In this document: positions 8,819-16,424 of the stretch, one piece after another
Position numbering within the stretch: position 1 is the stretch's first letter
Layout: every line of letters begins with the position of its first letter
Assembly: GCF_008710285.1 (NCBI RefSeq)
Contig: NZ_VYQF01000013.1
Span: forward strand, 1 to 64,000
Source: Ginsengibacter hankyongi
GTDB lineage: Bacteria > Bacteroidota > Bacteroidia > Chitinophagales > Chitinophagaceae
DNA length: 64,000 bases
Direction of reading: 5' to 3'
Notes under the pieces: generated by a model
The model's database searches: none
Told to the model about the DNA's origin: nothing
What the model saw: only the letters and a program-made list of their open reading frames with translations
Translations under genes and position numbers: made by a program

Positions 8819-10006
8819 TTGACCAAAGTCTTTATCACGATCCCCTGGTTCCTTCCGGCCTTCCGCGCAGGGGGGCCAATACAATCTATCGCCAACCTGG
8901 TAAATGAATTCAGGGAGGATATTGAATATTATATCTTTTGCGGCGATACCGATTTAACCGGCGGCGCCCTGGAAAATATCACAACAGGGGAGTGGCTGCC
9001 CTTTAATGAACACACACAAGTTTGGTACGCCGACCATGAAAAGATAAGTGATAGCCTTGTTAAACAGGTGGAAACCATAAAGCCGGATGTGTTGTACATC
9101 ATCGGTATATTTTCCTGGCATTTTAATATAGTACCCATTATATTCTGTAAGGTTCCAAAGAAAATTCTTTCGGTAAGAGGCATGCTGCACCCCGGCGCTT
9201 TGTCTCAAAAAAAATGGAAGAAAAAGATATACCTGCAGCTGTTCAGGCTATTCGAATACCACTACAAAGTGCAATTGCATGCGACCGATACGGCAGAAGA
9301 AAATTATATCCGGGCACAGTTTGGATATCCTGCAGTGGTAAATATTGCGGGCAACTTCCCTAATAATATCGGGGCGCTGCCTGTTGCAAAAAAAGACCCC
9401 GGAGTGCTTACGCTGATCAGCATTGCCCTCCTCGGCCCGATAAAGAATATCCTGCTGGTGTTGCAGGCATTGGAGAAAATGGATGCAGGCATACGATATC
9501 ATATTTACGGGCCTGTAATCGATATAGCCTATTGGGAAGAATGCAGGCAAAAAATCAGTATGTTGCCTTCGAATATCAGCGTAGTGGTTCATAAGGAAAT
9601 TGAGCCTTCCGGCGTGAAAGAGGCGCTGCAGGATGCCCATGTTTTTATCTTGCCGAGCAAGAGTGAAAATTTTGGCCATGCCATCTACGAGGCGTTGTCT
9701 GCGGGGCGGCCGGTAATTACCAGTAATTTCACCCCCTGGAATCAATTACAGGAAGCCCGGGCCGGCAGGAATGTGGGCGTTGAAGATCTAACTGAATTAA
9801 AAGAAGCGATCCGGTCTTTTGCCGCCATGGATGAAGCCACATTCGTGCAATGGCAGCAGGGCGCAATGGATTACGCTGTCGCTGCAATAGATATAGAAAA
9901 GATAAGGGCACAGTACAGGGAGATGTTTTTGTCTTCCCCCTCTCCACTGGGAGAGGGCAGGGGTGAGGCTTTTGAGAGATTAAACAATAAACCAATAAAC
10001 CAATAA
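8819..10006 (+). CDS. glycosyltransferase family 4 protein with repeat-derived C-terminus
   Basis: The start is a TTG at 8819; no ATG or GTG gives a complete first strand. The N-terminal domain opens with VFITIPWFLPAFRAGGPIQSI (residues 4-24), where the Gly-Gly loop is typical of GT4 enzymes. The C-terminal domain has LLGPIKNILLVLQAL near residue 201-215 and the donor-site region HVFILPSKSENFGHAIYEALSAGRPVI near 277-303, including the E-x7-E pattern. The enzyme should act at the cytoplasmic membrane in polysaccharide assembly. The domain naturally ends near REMFLS (about 371). The last 25 residues, with SPSPLGEGRGEAFER, are read from an inserted repeat (9936-10018). Confidence 0.8.
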   Translation: MTKVFITIPWFLPAFRAGGPIQSIANLVNEFREDIEYYIFCGDTDLTGGALENITTGEWLPFNEHTQVWYADHEKISDSLVKQVETIKPDVLYIIGIFSWHFNIVPIIFCKVPKKILSVRGMLHPGALSQKKWKKKIYLQLFRLFEYHYKVQLHATDTAEENYIRAQFGYPAVVNIAGNFPNNIGALPVAKKDPGVLTLISIALLGPIKNILLVLQALEKMDAGIRYHIYGPVIDIAYWEECRQKISMLPSNISVVVHKEIEPSGVKEALQDAHVFILPSKSENFGHAIYEALSAGRPVITSNFTPWNQLQEARAGRNVGVEDLTELKEAIRSFAAMDEATFVQWQQGAMDYAVAAIDIEKIRAQYREMFLSSPSPLGEGRGEAFERLNNKPINQ

Positions 10007-10018
10007 ACCATTAAACCC
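9936..10018. repeat. hairpin repeat plus AAACCAAT microsatellite at the glycosyltransferase/exosortase junction
   Basis: The left part is an inverted repeat CCCTCTCC (9938-9945), a four-base loop, then GGAGAGGG (9950-9957), followed by CAGGGGTGAGG. This resembles a repeat I know from many bacterial genomes. Translation of it gives the tell-tale peptide SPSPLGEGRGEA. The right part is a run of TAAACCAA/TAAACCAT words at about 9981-10015. Together they supply the end of one gene and lie where the start of the next should be. Confidence 0.75.
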
Positions 10019-10117
10019 CTCAACCCATTCATCATCTACCTCCTCAAGTTCGCAGGAGTCTTCTGCACCTGCTATTTTGGTACGCTTGCCATAATTGGTC
10101 TTGCTGCACCGGGCGGA

Positions 10118-10591
10118 TTGTACAGCCCTTTTGTGGAAAAATATTTGGATTATGTGAGCTGGCTAAAAAATTCCCTGATTAATGCAACAGCCGGTATTCT
10201 TTCTATATTTAATATTCAAACATTGAGGGAGCCGGGATTTGTATTGAGGATCAAAGGGGGAAGGGGAGTGCTGATTGCGATGAACTGCGTGGGCTACGGC
10301 GTTTATAGCTTCTGGATTGCTTTTGTAGCCGCCAATACCGCCACCTTTTGGAAAAAGGCCCGGTGGATGCTTGCCGGGTTATTAATACTTTGGTTCATCA
10401 ACGTAATCCGCATTACCTTACTTTTACTGGCCATTAATAAGGGATGGCCCATGCCGTTAGGGATAGACCACCATACCTGGTTTACCATTGCTGCTTATGG
10501 AATGATATTCATTTTAATTTGGTTATACGACAGAAAATCAGGGAATAAAATTTTGAACAACGAAAAAAAAGGCCGTAATTTACATGACTAA
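10118..10591 (+). CDS. exosortase/archaeosortase family protein, start uncertain
   Basis: This is a multi-spanning transpeptidase-like protein of the exosortase family, which processes a C-terminal sorting helix on exported proteins. Counting from the TTG at 10118, the catalytic Cys is C57 in MNCVGYG, the Arg is R98 in NVIRIT and the His is H118 or H119 in DHHTWF, in the order the family requires. The frame is open back to the stop at 10004-10006, and that upstream part encodes an evident first helix (residues like FIIYLLKFAGVFCTCYFGTL), but it holds no ATG, GTG, TTG or CTG; the earliest possible non-standard start is ATT at 10010. The stop overlaps the next gene by eight bases. Exosortases in polysaccharide loci are known in this phylum. 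No sorting-signal substrate is visible in the window. Confidence 0.8.
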   Translation: MYSPFVEKYLDYVSWLKNSLINATAGILSIFNIQTLREPGFVLRIKGGRGVLIAMNCVGYGVYSFWIAFVAANTATFWKKARWMLAGLLILWFINVIRITLLLLAINKGWPMPLGIDHHTWFTIAAYGMIFILIWLYDRKSGNKILNNEKKGRNLHD

Positions 10592-11126
10592 TCTTGGTGA
10601 ATACGATAATTCATGGTACAAGCCCGGACATCCCGTAAAAAGGTGGTTATGGTATCTCTTCAATATCCTTTTTTTTAAGACCTCTCTTTTTCCTCTGTAT
10701 AAATTTAAAATTGTTTTATTAAGGCTCTTTGGTGCCAGGATCGGGCATAATGTTTTAATAAAGCCGGCGGTCAACATCAAATATCCGTGGTTTCTTGAAA
10801 TAGGAAATAATGTGTGGATTGGTGAAGGAGTGAGAATTGATAACCTGGCAATGGTAACCCTGGGTGATAATGTTTGTTTATCGCAGTGGTGCCTGTTACT
10901 TACCGGCAACCACGATTATACAAAATCCACCTTTGACCTGATGGTAAAACCCATCATTTTGGAAGAGGGTGTTTGGATAGGAGCCGGGGCGGTTATTTGT
11001 GGCGGAGTAACGTGCGGCCATCATGCAGTGGTAACAGTGGGTTCTGTAGCAACGGGAGCATTAGAGCCGATGGGCATTTACCGGGGAAACCCTGCATTGA
11101 AAGTTAAAGAACGAGTGATACAATAA
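10584..11126 (+). CDS. WcaF-type sugar O-acetyltransferase (LbH fold)
   Basis: This 180-residue protein belongs to the left-handed beta-helix acyltransferases, closest in layout to the colanic-acid enzyme WcaF. The N-terminal amphipathic part (SWYKPGHPVKRWLWYLFN) is typical of WcaF. Hexapeptide-repeat turns follow: IGHNVLIKPAVNI, IGNNVWIGEGVRI, LGDNVCLSQWC, then LEEGVWIGAGAVICGGVTCG near 129-148. The likely catalytic His is in LTGNHDYTK near residue 108. It probably transfers acetyl groups from acetyl-CoA to a sugar of the repeat unit. It overlaps the exosortase by eight bases, so the two are translated together. Confidence 0.85.
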   Translation: MTNLGEYDNSWYKPGHPVKRWLWYLFNILFFKTSLFPLYKFKIVLLRLFGARIGHNVLIKPAVNIKYPWFLEIGNNVWIGEGVRIDNLAMVTLGDNVCLSQWCLLLTGNHDYTKSTFDLMVKPIILEEGVWIGAGAVICGGVTCGHHAVVTVGSVATGALEPMGIYRGNPALKVKERVIQ

Positions 11127-11244
11127 GGTAATACAATTTTAAACGGGTATATTGCGTTTGTGCTGTTTACCCGGTGGAATGTTGATATTAAAATGATTGT
11201 AACAATAAAAATATTTATTTACCAGCTAAACAGCTAATCTGCCC

Positions 11245-12090
11245 GTGAGAGTATCCATTATAACTGTAACATACAATTCTGAAAAGCACCTGGAAGATTG
11301 CATTGCCTCGGTGAGGAAGCAAACTTATGGCAATATAGAGCACATTATAGTGGATGGAAAATCTACTGACCGCACGCTGAAAATTATTCAAAAAAATGCC
11401 GGCTCAATCGCCCGTTGGATCTCCGAGCCGGACAGGGGGATGTATGACGCCATCAATAAAGGCATTGCCATGGCTAGCGGTGATATTATCGGGGTGCTCA
11501 ACAGCGACGATATGCTGGCTTCGGCGGATGTGATTATGGATATTGTAGCCTGCTTTGATGAAAAACAGGTGGATTCTGTTTACGGAGACCTGGTATATGT
11601 AAACGCTGCCAACCCGAAGCTGGTGATGCGTTATTGGAAAGGGTTGCCCTATAAACGCTCCCGGTTTAATTATGGCTGGATGCCAGCGCATCCTACCTTT
11701 TATATCCGCCGCGGACTGATCGAACAGTTTGGCGGTTATGAAAATCACTATTTTACGGCAGCCGATTACGAGTTTATGGCAAGGTACTTGTACCATCATA
11801 AAATAAGTTCTTTTTACCTGGATAAGATGATCGTGAAAATGAGGAACGGGGGAGCGAGCAATAACAGTATTTACGGGAGGCTAAGGGCCAATCGCCGCGA
11901 TTATCTTGCTATGAAGAAGAACAATATACCGTTTGCATTAATGGTATCTATTTTAAAACCACTTATCAAAATACCTCAATATAAAAACGCCAGGGGCCAG
12001 GAAGCGGTTAGTGCGGATAGGCCCCACAAATTCTTCAGCTCAAAAGTGTTGGTTTTTCCAGCAGACGTGAAAGCTGAGGCCGACCGGTAA
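11245..12090 (+). CDS. glycosyltransferase family 2 protein
   Basis: This 281-residue GT-A enzyme starts with GTG at 11245, immediately followed by the first strand VSIITVTYNSEKHLEDCIASV. The nucleotide-binding stretch HIIVDGKSTDRT lies near residues 34-45 and the family-typical SEPDRGMYDAINKGI near 60-74. The metal-binding motif is NSDD at 86-89. DAINKG and SGDIIGVLNSDD are typical of WcaA-like enzymes of exopolysaccharide loci. It acts in the cytoplasm. Donor sugar unknown. It lies 119 bases after the WcaF gene and nine bases before the phosphatase gene, so it is operonic with the latter. Confidence 0.88.
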   Translation: MRVSIITVTYNSEKHLEDCIASVRKQTYGNIEHIIVDGKSTDRTLKIIQKNAGSIARWISEPDRGMYDAINKGIAMASGDIIGVLNSDDMLASADVIMDIVACFDEKQVDSVYGDLVYVNAANPKLVMRYWKGLPYKRSRFNYGWMPAHPTFYIRRGLIEQFGGYENHYFTAADYEFMARYLYHHKISSFYLDKMIVKMRNGGASNNSIYGRLRANRRDYLAMKKNNIPFALMVSILKPLIKIPQYKNARGQEAVSADRPHKFFSSKVLVFPADVKAEADR

Positions 12091-12098
12091 TTCCAATC

Positions 12099-12851
12099 AT
12101 GCTGAATTTTTTTAAAAAACATAATCCCGGGAATGAAAAGTATGACTTTACATGCCTGTTCCAGGATATTCATTCTCACTTATTACCGGGCATAGATGAC
12201 GGCTCGCCTGATGTGGAAACCTCGGTTGCGCTGATCCGTGGCCTTGGAGAATTGGGTATCACCAGATTTATTTGTACACCACACGTAATCGGTGACATGT
12301 TTCGTAATACACCCGAAACGGTGAATGCCGCCCTCGCCGTGTTAAGACAAGCCTGCGAAGAGAACCACCTCGACGTACAATTGAATGCCGCGGCGGAATA
12401 CATGCTGGATGATTATTTTATGGAATTGCTGCGGATGAAGGCTCCCTTGCTTACGCTCAAAAAAAATTACCTGCTCACGGAACTCTCTTATGCCACCTCA
12501 CCGGCGAACCTGGAGACGATGGCTTTTGAATTGAATATAGCGGGGTACCAGCCTTTAATGGCGCACCCCGAGCGGTACCACTATTACCATAAGAACTACG
12601 GCGCATACCACCGGATGAAAGAACTCGGATTCCTCTTGCAGGTAAACCTGCTGTCGATAGCCGGTTACTACGGGAAGGCCGCCGCAAAAGCAGCGAAATA
12701 TATAGTAGAAAATAACCTTGCCGACTTTGTAGGTACCGATCTTCACCATTTTAATCATTTAAAGGCGCTTACTGATCCCCGCAACCGGGAATTGTTTCAC
12801 CAGGTGCTGGGAAACAAGATATACAACAGCTTTGAAGTAATTGAGAATTGA
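12099..12851 (+). CDS. CpsB/YwqE-type PHP tyrosine phosphatase
   Basis: This 250-residue protein is a PHP-fold metal-dependent phosphatase. Metal-binding motifs are DIHSHLLPGIDDG at residues 23-35, CTPH near 59-62, AHPERY near 155-160 and GTDLHH near 211-216. The family dephosphorylates the tyrosine-rich tail of the Wzc-type capsule kinase and thereby tunes polymer export and chain length. No Wzc kinase is seen in the window, so its partner must lie elsewhere or the enzyme has another target. It follows the GT2 gene after nine bases. Confidence 0.85.
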   Translation: MLNFFKKHNPGNEKYDFTCLFQDIHSHLLPGIDDGSPDVETSVALIRGLGELGITRFICTPHVIGDMFRNTPETVNAALAVLRQACEENHLDVQLNAAAEYMLDDYFMELLRMKAPLLTLKKNYLLTELSYATSPANLETMAFELNIAGYQPLMAHPERYHYYHKNYGAYHRMKELGFLLQVNLLSIAGYYGKAAAKAAKYIVENNLADFVGTDLHHFNHLKALTDPRNRELFHQVLGNKIYNSFEVIEN

Positions 12852-12897
12852 GAATGGACAATGGAAAACGTGAAATATCTTTGCGGGTGTTAATTCA

Positions 12898-12995
12898 GTT
12901 AAAAAAGTTAACGAGTTAACGAGTTAATAAGTTAATAAGGCGACCAATGAACCCATTAACCAGTTAACTAGTTAACGAGTTAACAAATCAACCAA
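12898..12995. repeat. GTTAACGAGTTAAC simple-sequence block
   Basis: This 160-base gap between the phosphatase and ABC exporter genes is filled by imperfect 8-9-base words (AGTTAACG, AGTTAATA, AGTTAACT) and then by AACCAATAAACC. The words are partly palindromic (GTTAAC). I see no promoter consensus in it. Confidence 0.6.
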
Positions 12996-13013
12996 TAAAC
13001 CACTCAAACGATA

Positions 13014-14849
13014 ATGTCCCCGCTCGCTTCCCTCAATAAATATTTCTGGAAATACAAATGGCATTTTTTACTGGGAATGATCTTTATTATTTTGTCCAAT
13101 TATTTCAGGATACTTACGCCGCAGGTGACCAAGTATGTGTTGAATACCGTGGAGGTGAGCCTGCAGAAAAAAAGCATTGCCGCGGATTCGCATATAAAAA
13201 CCCATTATGATCCGTTAGTCAGAATATTTATCAACCAGTTTACTAAAAGAGACAGCACCTTTAAAACCAGGATCCTGTATTGCGGAATTATGTTGCTGGT
13301 GCTGGCGCTCATCAGCGGGTTTTTTATGTTCCTTATGCGGCAGACCATTATAGTAATGAGCAGGCATATCGAATATGCGCAGAAGAACGAGATCTTTAAT
13401 CATTACCAGCAGCTGGATACGAATTTCTACAAAACGCATAATACGGGCGACCTCATGAATCGTATATCCGAAGACGTTAGCAGGGTGCGGATGTACACGG
13501 GCCCTGCCCTTATGTATTTGATTAACCTGGCTGCCACCATTGGCTTTTCCGTTACCTACATGTATAATGAAAATAAAGAGCTGACGTTTTATGTGCTGTC
13601 GCCGTTACCTATACTGGCCGTTACCATTTATTATGTAAATACTATTATCAACCGCAAGAGCGATAAGATACAATCTTTACTGAGCGACCTTACTACCAAT
13701 GCACAGGAATCTTATTCAGGCATAAGGGTGATCAAATCGTTTGTACAGGAGAAGGCCATGCTGGGCTTTTTTGAAAAGAACAGTGAACTCTACCGCCGCA
13801 ACGCGATATCACTCGCCAAAACAGAAGCCATCTATTTTCCTTCGATGGGTTTAATTATCGGCATCAGTACATTGCTTACTATATTAACCGGCGGGTTGTA
13901 TGTGATCAATGGCAGCATTAACATTGGTGTTATCGGCGAATTTATCATGTATATTCTCATGCTTACTTTCCCGGTTATGGCGATAGGATGGACGGCGAGT
14001 ATGATACAAAGAGCGGCGACCTCACAGCGACGCATAAACGAATTTTTACACACAACCCCAACAGTTGCCAATGCACCGGCTCCCGTTACAACCACACTGA
14101 AGGGGAACATTACTTTTGACAAGGTTGATTTCGTGTATCCCCACACGGGCATACATGCTATAAAAAATTTCAGCCTGGTTATTAATAAGGGTGAAAAGGT
14201 GGCGATTATAGGAAAAACCGGGTCGGGCAAATCTACCATTGCGCAGTTGATGCTGCGGATGTATGATCCCCCAAAAGGAAACATTACGTATGATGGAATT
14301 GATATAAAGCAGCTGGACTTAACGAGCCTGCGGTCCCAGATAAGCTATGTGCCACAGGATGTATTTTTGTTCAGCGATACGGTGGAAAATAACATCGGGT
14401 TTGCCCTGGAAAAGACAACACCCGAACGCATTTATAAAGCGGCGGCCAATGCCGCGGTGGCACGGGAGATAGAAGGCTTTCCTCACAAGTATACTACCAT
14501 GATAGGAGAAAGAGGGGTAACCTTAAGTGGTGGCCAGAAGCAACGGATCTCGATTGCCAGGGCTTTGCTGAAGGAGCATGAAATCGTTTTATTTGATGAT
14601 TGCCTGAGTGCCGTAGATGCAAAAACGGAAAATGAAATTATTGGCAACCTGTATAATTACCTTCATTCAAAAACGGCAGTTATTATTACTCATCGCATTT
14701 TTTCGCTTTTTAATTTCGATAAAATAATTGTGTTGCAGGACGGGGCGATAGCCGAGGAAGGCACCCACCGCGAGTTGCTGGAAAGGGCAGGCCTCTACGC
14801 TGAAATGTATTACAACCAGCAGCAACAGGAAAAGAATGCGGTGTTATAA
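13014..14849 (+). CDS. ABC exporter half-transporter (MsbA-like)
   Basis: This 611-residue fusion has an N-terminal six-helix exporter domain (about 1-340) and a C-terminal ATPase. Walker A is GKTGSGKST near residue 400, the Q-loop follows, the signature is LSGGQKQR near 503-510 and the H-loop is THRI near 561. Walker B reads IVLFDDCLSAVD near 525-536: the usual catalytic Glu after the aspartate is Asp. Such a site is seen in one half of asymmetric heterodimeric exporters. A loop of about 40 residues lies after helix 1 (residues 45-85). It could export a lipid or the lipid-linked polysaccharide of this cluster; a general lipid exporter is the alternative. Confidence 0.88.
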   Translation: MSPLASLNKYFWKYKWHFLLGMIFIILSNYFRILTPQVTKYVLNTVEVSLQKKSIAADSHIKTHYDPLVRIFINQFTKRDSTFKTRILYCGIMLLVLALISGFFMFLMRQTIIVMSRHIEYAQKNEIFNHYQQLDTNFYKTHNTGDLMNRISEDVSRVRMYTGPALMYLINLAATIGFSVTYMYNENKELTFYVLSPLPILAVTIYYVNTIINRKSDKIQSLLSDLTTNAQESYSGIRVIKSFVQEKAMLGFFEKNSELYRRNAISLAKTEAIYFPSMGLIIGISTLLTILTGGLYVINGSINIGVIGEFIMYILMLTFPVMAIGWTASMIQRAATSQRRINEFLHTTPTVANAPAPVTTTLKGNITFDKVDFVYPHTGIHAIKNFSLVINKGEKVAIIGKTGSGKSTIAQLMLRMYDPPKGNITYDGIDIKQLDLTSLRSQISYVPQDVFLFSDTVENNIGFALEKTTPERIYKAAANAAVAREIEGFPHKYTTMIGERGVTLSGGQKQRISIARALLKEHEIVLFDDCLSAVDAKTENEIIGNLYNYLHSKTAVIITHRIFSLFNFDKIIVLQDGAIAEEGTHRELLERAGLYAEMYYNQQQQEKNAVL

Positions 14850-14905
14850 ACCAGGTATATGATTTTTATTAAATTCGGTCTGTCGGTGTAAATCCGGCCA
14901 TATAT

Positions 14906-14935
14906 TTTGCCAATTGAAAAACAATTTTATCTTTG
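14906..14935 (+). promoter_or_regulatory. Bacteroidota-type promoter for the DUF3276 gene
   Basis: A -33-like TTTG lies at 14906-14909 and a perfect -7 box TATCTTTG (consensus TAnnTTTG) at 14928-14935, separated by 18 bases. The GTG start is at 14981, leaving a leader of about 40 bases. Confidence 0.6.
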
Positions 14936-14980
14936 CTTCCTAGCAAAATCAATTCATCCAACAACAAAAATTAAATAACA

Positions 14981-15454
14981 GTGCCGAACGAAAACAACGA
15001 CAAGAAAGTAGAAAGTGTTTACAGTCAAAGAATCAGGGCCGGTAAAAGAAGGACTTATTTTTTTGATATCAGGGAAACAAGGGGCAACGATTATTATTTA
15101 ACTATTACAGAAAGCAGGAAAAGATTTAACGAAGATGGATATGACAGGCATAAGATTTTCCTGTATAAGGAAGATTTTAATAAATTTTTGAAGGGGATGA
15201 CCGAAGCAATTGATTTTGTTAAGACCGACCTGATGCCCGATTTTGATTTTGATGCTTTCAGTCACGAAAACCACGAAGGTTATGAAGGCAATTTTTCTGA
15301 AGGAACCAAACCCGAAGAAAATAAACAACCGGCCGCTGAAAACAAGCCGGACAATATTCCTGCAGATATTCCTGCAACTCCTGCGACAGAACCACAGTCA
15401 CAGCAAGCTTCTTCACCGTCCTCCCAAACTAACGAGGAAGTAGACAAGTGGTGA
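14981..15454 (+). CDS. DUF3276 (PUR-domain) protein
   Basis: This 157-residue protein starts with GTG at 14981. Residues about 10-85 form a PUR-type nucleic-acid-binding domain: VYSQRIRAGKRRTYFFDIRETRGNDYYLTITESRKR, then HKIFLYKEDFNKFLKGM. Members are nearly confined to Bacteroidota and allied phyla, and a PUR fold binds single-stranded nucleic acid. The tail from about residue 95 is low complexity, rich in Glu, Pro, Ala, Gln and Ser, with EVDKW at the end. It stands alone with its own promoter and no visible operon partner. The cellular role is not established. Confidence 0.88.
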   Translation: MPNENNDKKVESVYSQRIRAGKRRTYFFDIRETRGNDYYLTITESRKRFNEDGYDRHKIFLYKEDFNKFLKGMTEAIDFVKTDLMPDFDFDAFSHENHEGYEGNFSEGTKPEENKQPAAENKPDNIPADIPATPATEPQSQQASSPSSQTNEEVDKW

Positions 15455-15687
15455 TAGAGAAATATTGTATGGTTCCGGGCTTTTTTAAATTTCCTTATTC
15501 TTTATTCAGAAGATGATGGTGTTGCCATTGCTGTAAGGAGCAGGCTGTTAAAAGCGGGGTGGCTTTTAATGGGCATTAGTAACCCCCTTTGAAGATGACC
15601 ATGCAGAAGTCATTTGACCTTTACAATCAAAGGGAAGGCCTATACATGATCTATGTCAAATTATAGTTTACTTTCTGTAATAGAAGA

Positions 15688-15927
15688 TTATCTTGCTAAA
15701 ATCTTCGGCGTTAAACGGGTCAAAGGAGTATGACCGTATTCTGCAATAATATTTTCAAATTCCAGTGCTTTTTTCTTATCATCTGAATAAGGATTGAAGA
15801 CATTAATAGTGTTTTCGTATATACTTGATGGAGAATACCATATAATACCTTTTACTTCTTTATAAATTTCTGGATAATTAGTGAAAAGGAATGATTCAAA
15901 TTTTTCAATATTGTCTATCATCTTCAA
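15688..15927 (-). CDS. hypothetical small protein
   Basis: This is an open frame of 79 codons that I do not recognise. The peptide (EKFESFLFTNYPEIYKEVKGIIWYSPSSIYENTINVF) has balanced composition, with aromatic residues and amphipathic stretches that look like real protein rather than frame noise. It contains no signal peptide or membrane span. It sits alone between the DUF3276 and DUF1737 genes in an otherwise gene-poor 770-base stretch. The flanks (15455-15687 and 15928-16220) show no other gene or clear repeat. Confidence 0.4.
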   Translation of the reverse strand: MKMIDNIEKFESFLFTNYPEIYKEVKGIIWYSPSSIYENTINVFNPYSDDKKKALEFENIIAEYGHTPLTRLTPKILAR

Positions 15928-16220
15928 TTTTTTTTAGCTCATCAAGATAACTCATCAAGATTAATCTAACCAAGTCTTTCGATGAAAAACAGAAGCGCAG
16001 GCTTTTTCATTATCCTTTTTCAAAGGTTAGCTGTGTAGCGCCTATTTAACATAATATAAATTATAAGCAAAAAAACCATATATGAAATGAAAATGAGATC
16101 GGTTGGCTAAAGGTCATATAACGGTAAAGTATTGTAAATATTACGCTTTTAATAGGTAAAGAACTTTCTTCTTGTCATACATTCGCACACTTAAAATCCT
16201 ATCATTTTAAAAAATAAAAA

Positions 16221-16424
16221 ATGGCTAAAATTCTGGATTACGTTGTAATCACAAGTTCCAAGGGAGTTGAAAATCTTGAGTCTCTTATTAAAGATAATAT
16301 CCGGTTAGGCTGGCAGCCATTTGGTGGTGTTGCAATTCAAAATGCAATTCCAGATGCGTCAGATCCATCGGCGGTGAAACCCGCAACATTTGCCCAGGCA
16401 ATGGTTTTATACGATAATTATTAA
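16221..16424 (+). CDS. DUF1737 domain-containing small protein
   Basis: This 67-residue protein matches the DUF1737 family. It is built from a strand DYVVITSSKG, a helix VENLESLIKDNIRLGW, and the hallmark LGWQPFGGVAIQ, in which a Trp-Gln-Pro-x-Gly-Gly turn is conserved. The family is thought of as a small sandwich domain often found in single-domain cytosolic proteins; no function is established. Its stop codon overlaps the convergent lpxK stop by three bases, so the genes end on each other. Confidence 0.75.
   Translation: MAKILDYVVITSSKGVENLESLIKDNIRLGWQPFGGVAIQNAIPDASDPSAVKPATFAQAMVLYDNY

Noticed and set aside
10004-10591. Selenocysteine or read-through fusion of the glycosyltransferase and exosortase as the normal product
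   Set aside because: The stop is TAA, not TGA, and lies inside a simple repeat. A fused product is possible but cannot be supported from sequence, so the genes are listed separately.
15595-15666. Short frame beginning MQKSFDLYNQREGLY
   Set aside because: Only about 22 codons, with no upstream extension. It could be a gene remnant, but nothing identifies it.
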